From positions 12,906 to 76,905 of the forward strand of contig DASRDZ010000037.1 in assembly GCA_035652335.1 (NCBI GenBank): DNA of 64,000 bases, in the 5' to 3' direction. Source of the DNA: DASRDZ01 sp035652335. GTDB taxonomy: Bacteria; Chloroflexota; Dormibacteria; Aeolococcales; Aeolococcaceae. Numbering within the stretch: position 1 is the stretch's first letter; each line of letters begins with the position of its first letter. A program made the translations under genes and the position numbers. This document shows, one piece after another, positions 63,831 through 64,000 of this stretch. The notes beneath the pieces are model-generated. The model was given only the letters and a program-made list of their open reading frames with translations. It ran no database searches and had not been told where the DNA came from.

Positions 63831-64000
63831 TCAGGGCAGACGCAAGTCCCACCGCTCGACGAACGCCGCGACGCGCCCGGCCGCATCCGGCGTCGCCAGG
63901 TCGCCAGCATCGATCCACGACGCCTGCGCCTGCGTCTCGCGCAGCAGCTCCCGAATCCGCTGCGGCACCTCGCCAACATGCAGCACCGCACTGTGGTGAT
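63831..64000 (-). CDS. C-terminal end of an unknown protein, cut by the window
   Basis: The last 55 codons read SAVLHVGEVPQRIRELL, then WIDAGDLATPDAAGRVAAFV and ERWDLRLP before TGA. The start lies beyond 64000. Helical character, no motif large enough for a family. It is convergent with the glycosyltransferase gene. Confidence 0.6.
   Translation of the reverse strand, partial: HHSAVLHVGEVPQRIRELLRETQAQASWIDAGDLATPDAAGRVAAFVERWDLRLP

Overview
The window is high-GC bacterial DNA with dense, co-directional genes that very often overlap by four bases (ATGA or GTGA). Many genes have a TAnnnT -10 box 5-8 bases before an ATG or GTG start, with no room for a ribosome-binding site, which points to leaderless transcripts. 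Together with MurT/GatD, a wax-ester/diacylglycerol acyltransferase, a mycothiol-type DinB enzyme and a ROK glucokinase paired with zwf, this suggests a soil actinobacterium or a Dormibacterota/Chloroflexota-like lineage. The taxon is inferred and not proven.

Region 1 to about 30,200 is chromosome. It holds a comEC-recQ-holA run, rpsT, and ispE-murT-gatD (isoprenoid precursor and peptidoglycan amidation). These are followed by zwf with a ROK glucokinase, a putative 35-codon secreted peptide, and a storage-lipid pair (WS/DGAT plus hydrolase). A copper/thiol-redox and cell-envelope block follows (SCO1-TlpA fusion, CopC-CopD fusion, lipoproteins, solute-binding protein, CPBP protease), then a peroxiredoxin.

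Region 30,286 to 56,430 is an accretion of two integrated elements at a tRNA-Gln(UUG) gene (56,431-56,505, minus strand). The large one (about 24 kb, 32,456-56,430) is an integrative conjugative element. From left to right it has an unknown first gene, a candidate origin region, two membrane-anchored ECF sigma fusions, and a cluster of four overlapping proline-rich microproteins. Next come a type IV secretion core (VirB2-, VirB8-, VirB6- and VirB4-like), a two-gene CBASS anti-phage system (CD-NTase plus Cap15-like effector), and two unknown minus-strand genes. It ends with a transfer/replication module (SSB, FtsK-like coupling ATPase, Rep_trans initiator) and an excisionase-like plus large serine recombinase pair. 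The smaller one (30,286-32,455) is a passenger segment with one beta-helix surface protein, bounded by the same att core and by a copy of the recombinase C-terminal tail.

Region 56,431 to 64,000 returns to chromosome: tRNA-Gln, enoyl-CoA hydratase, glmU-prs, a CNNM/CBS membrane protein, recO and a glycosyltransferase.

The points most worth following are: (i) the recombinase gene has no stop codon in the integrated state and its real C-terminal tail lies at the far end of the element; (ii) a LexA/Cheo-type box sits inside the CBASS promoter; (iii) four start-stop-coupled microproteins share a Pro-rich W-R/I-P motif; (iv) a 17-bp motif lies exactly 73 bp ahead of two distant genes; (v) a 42-bp two-block motif is shared by the ECF gene and the transfer operon.
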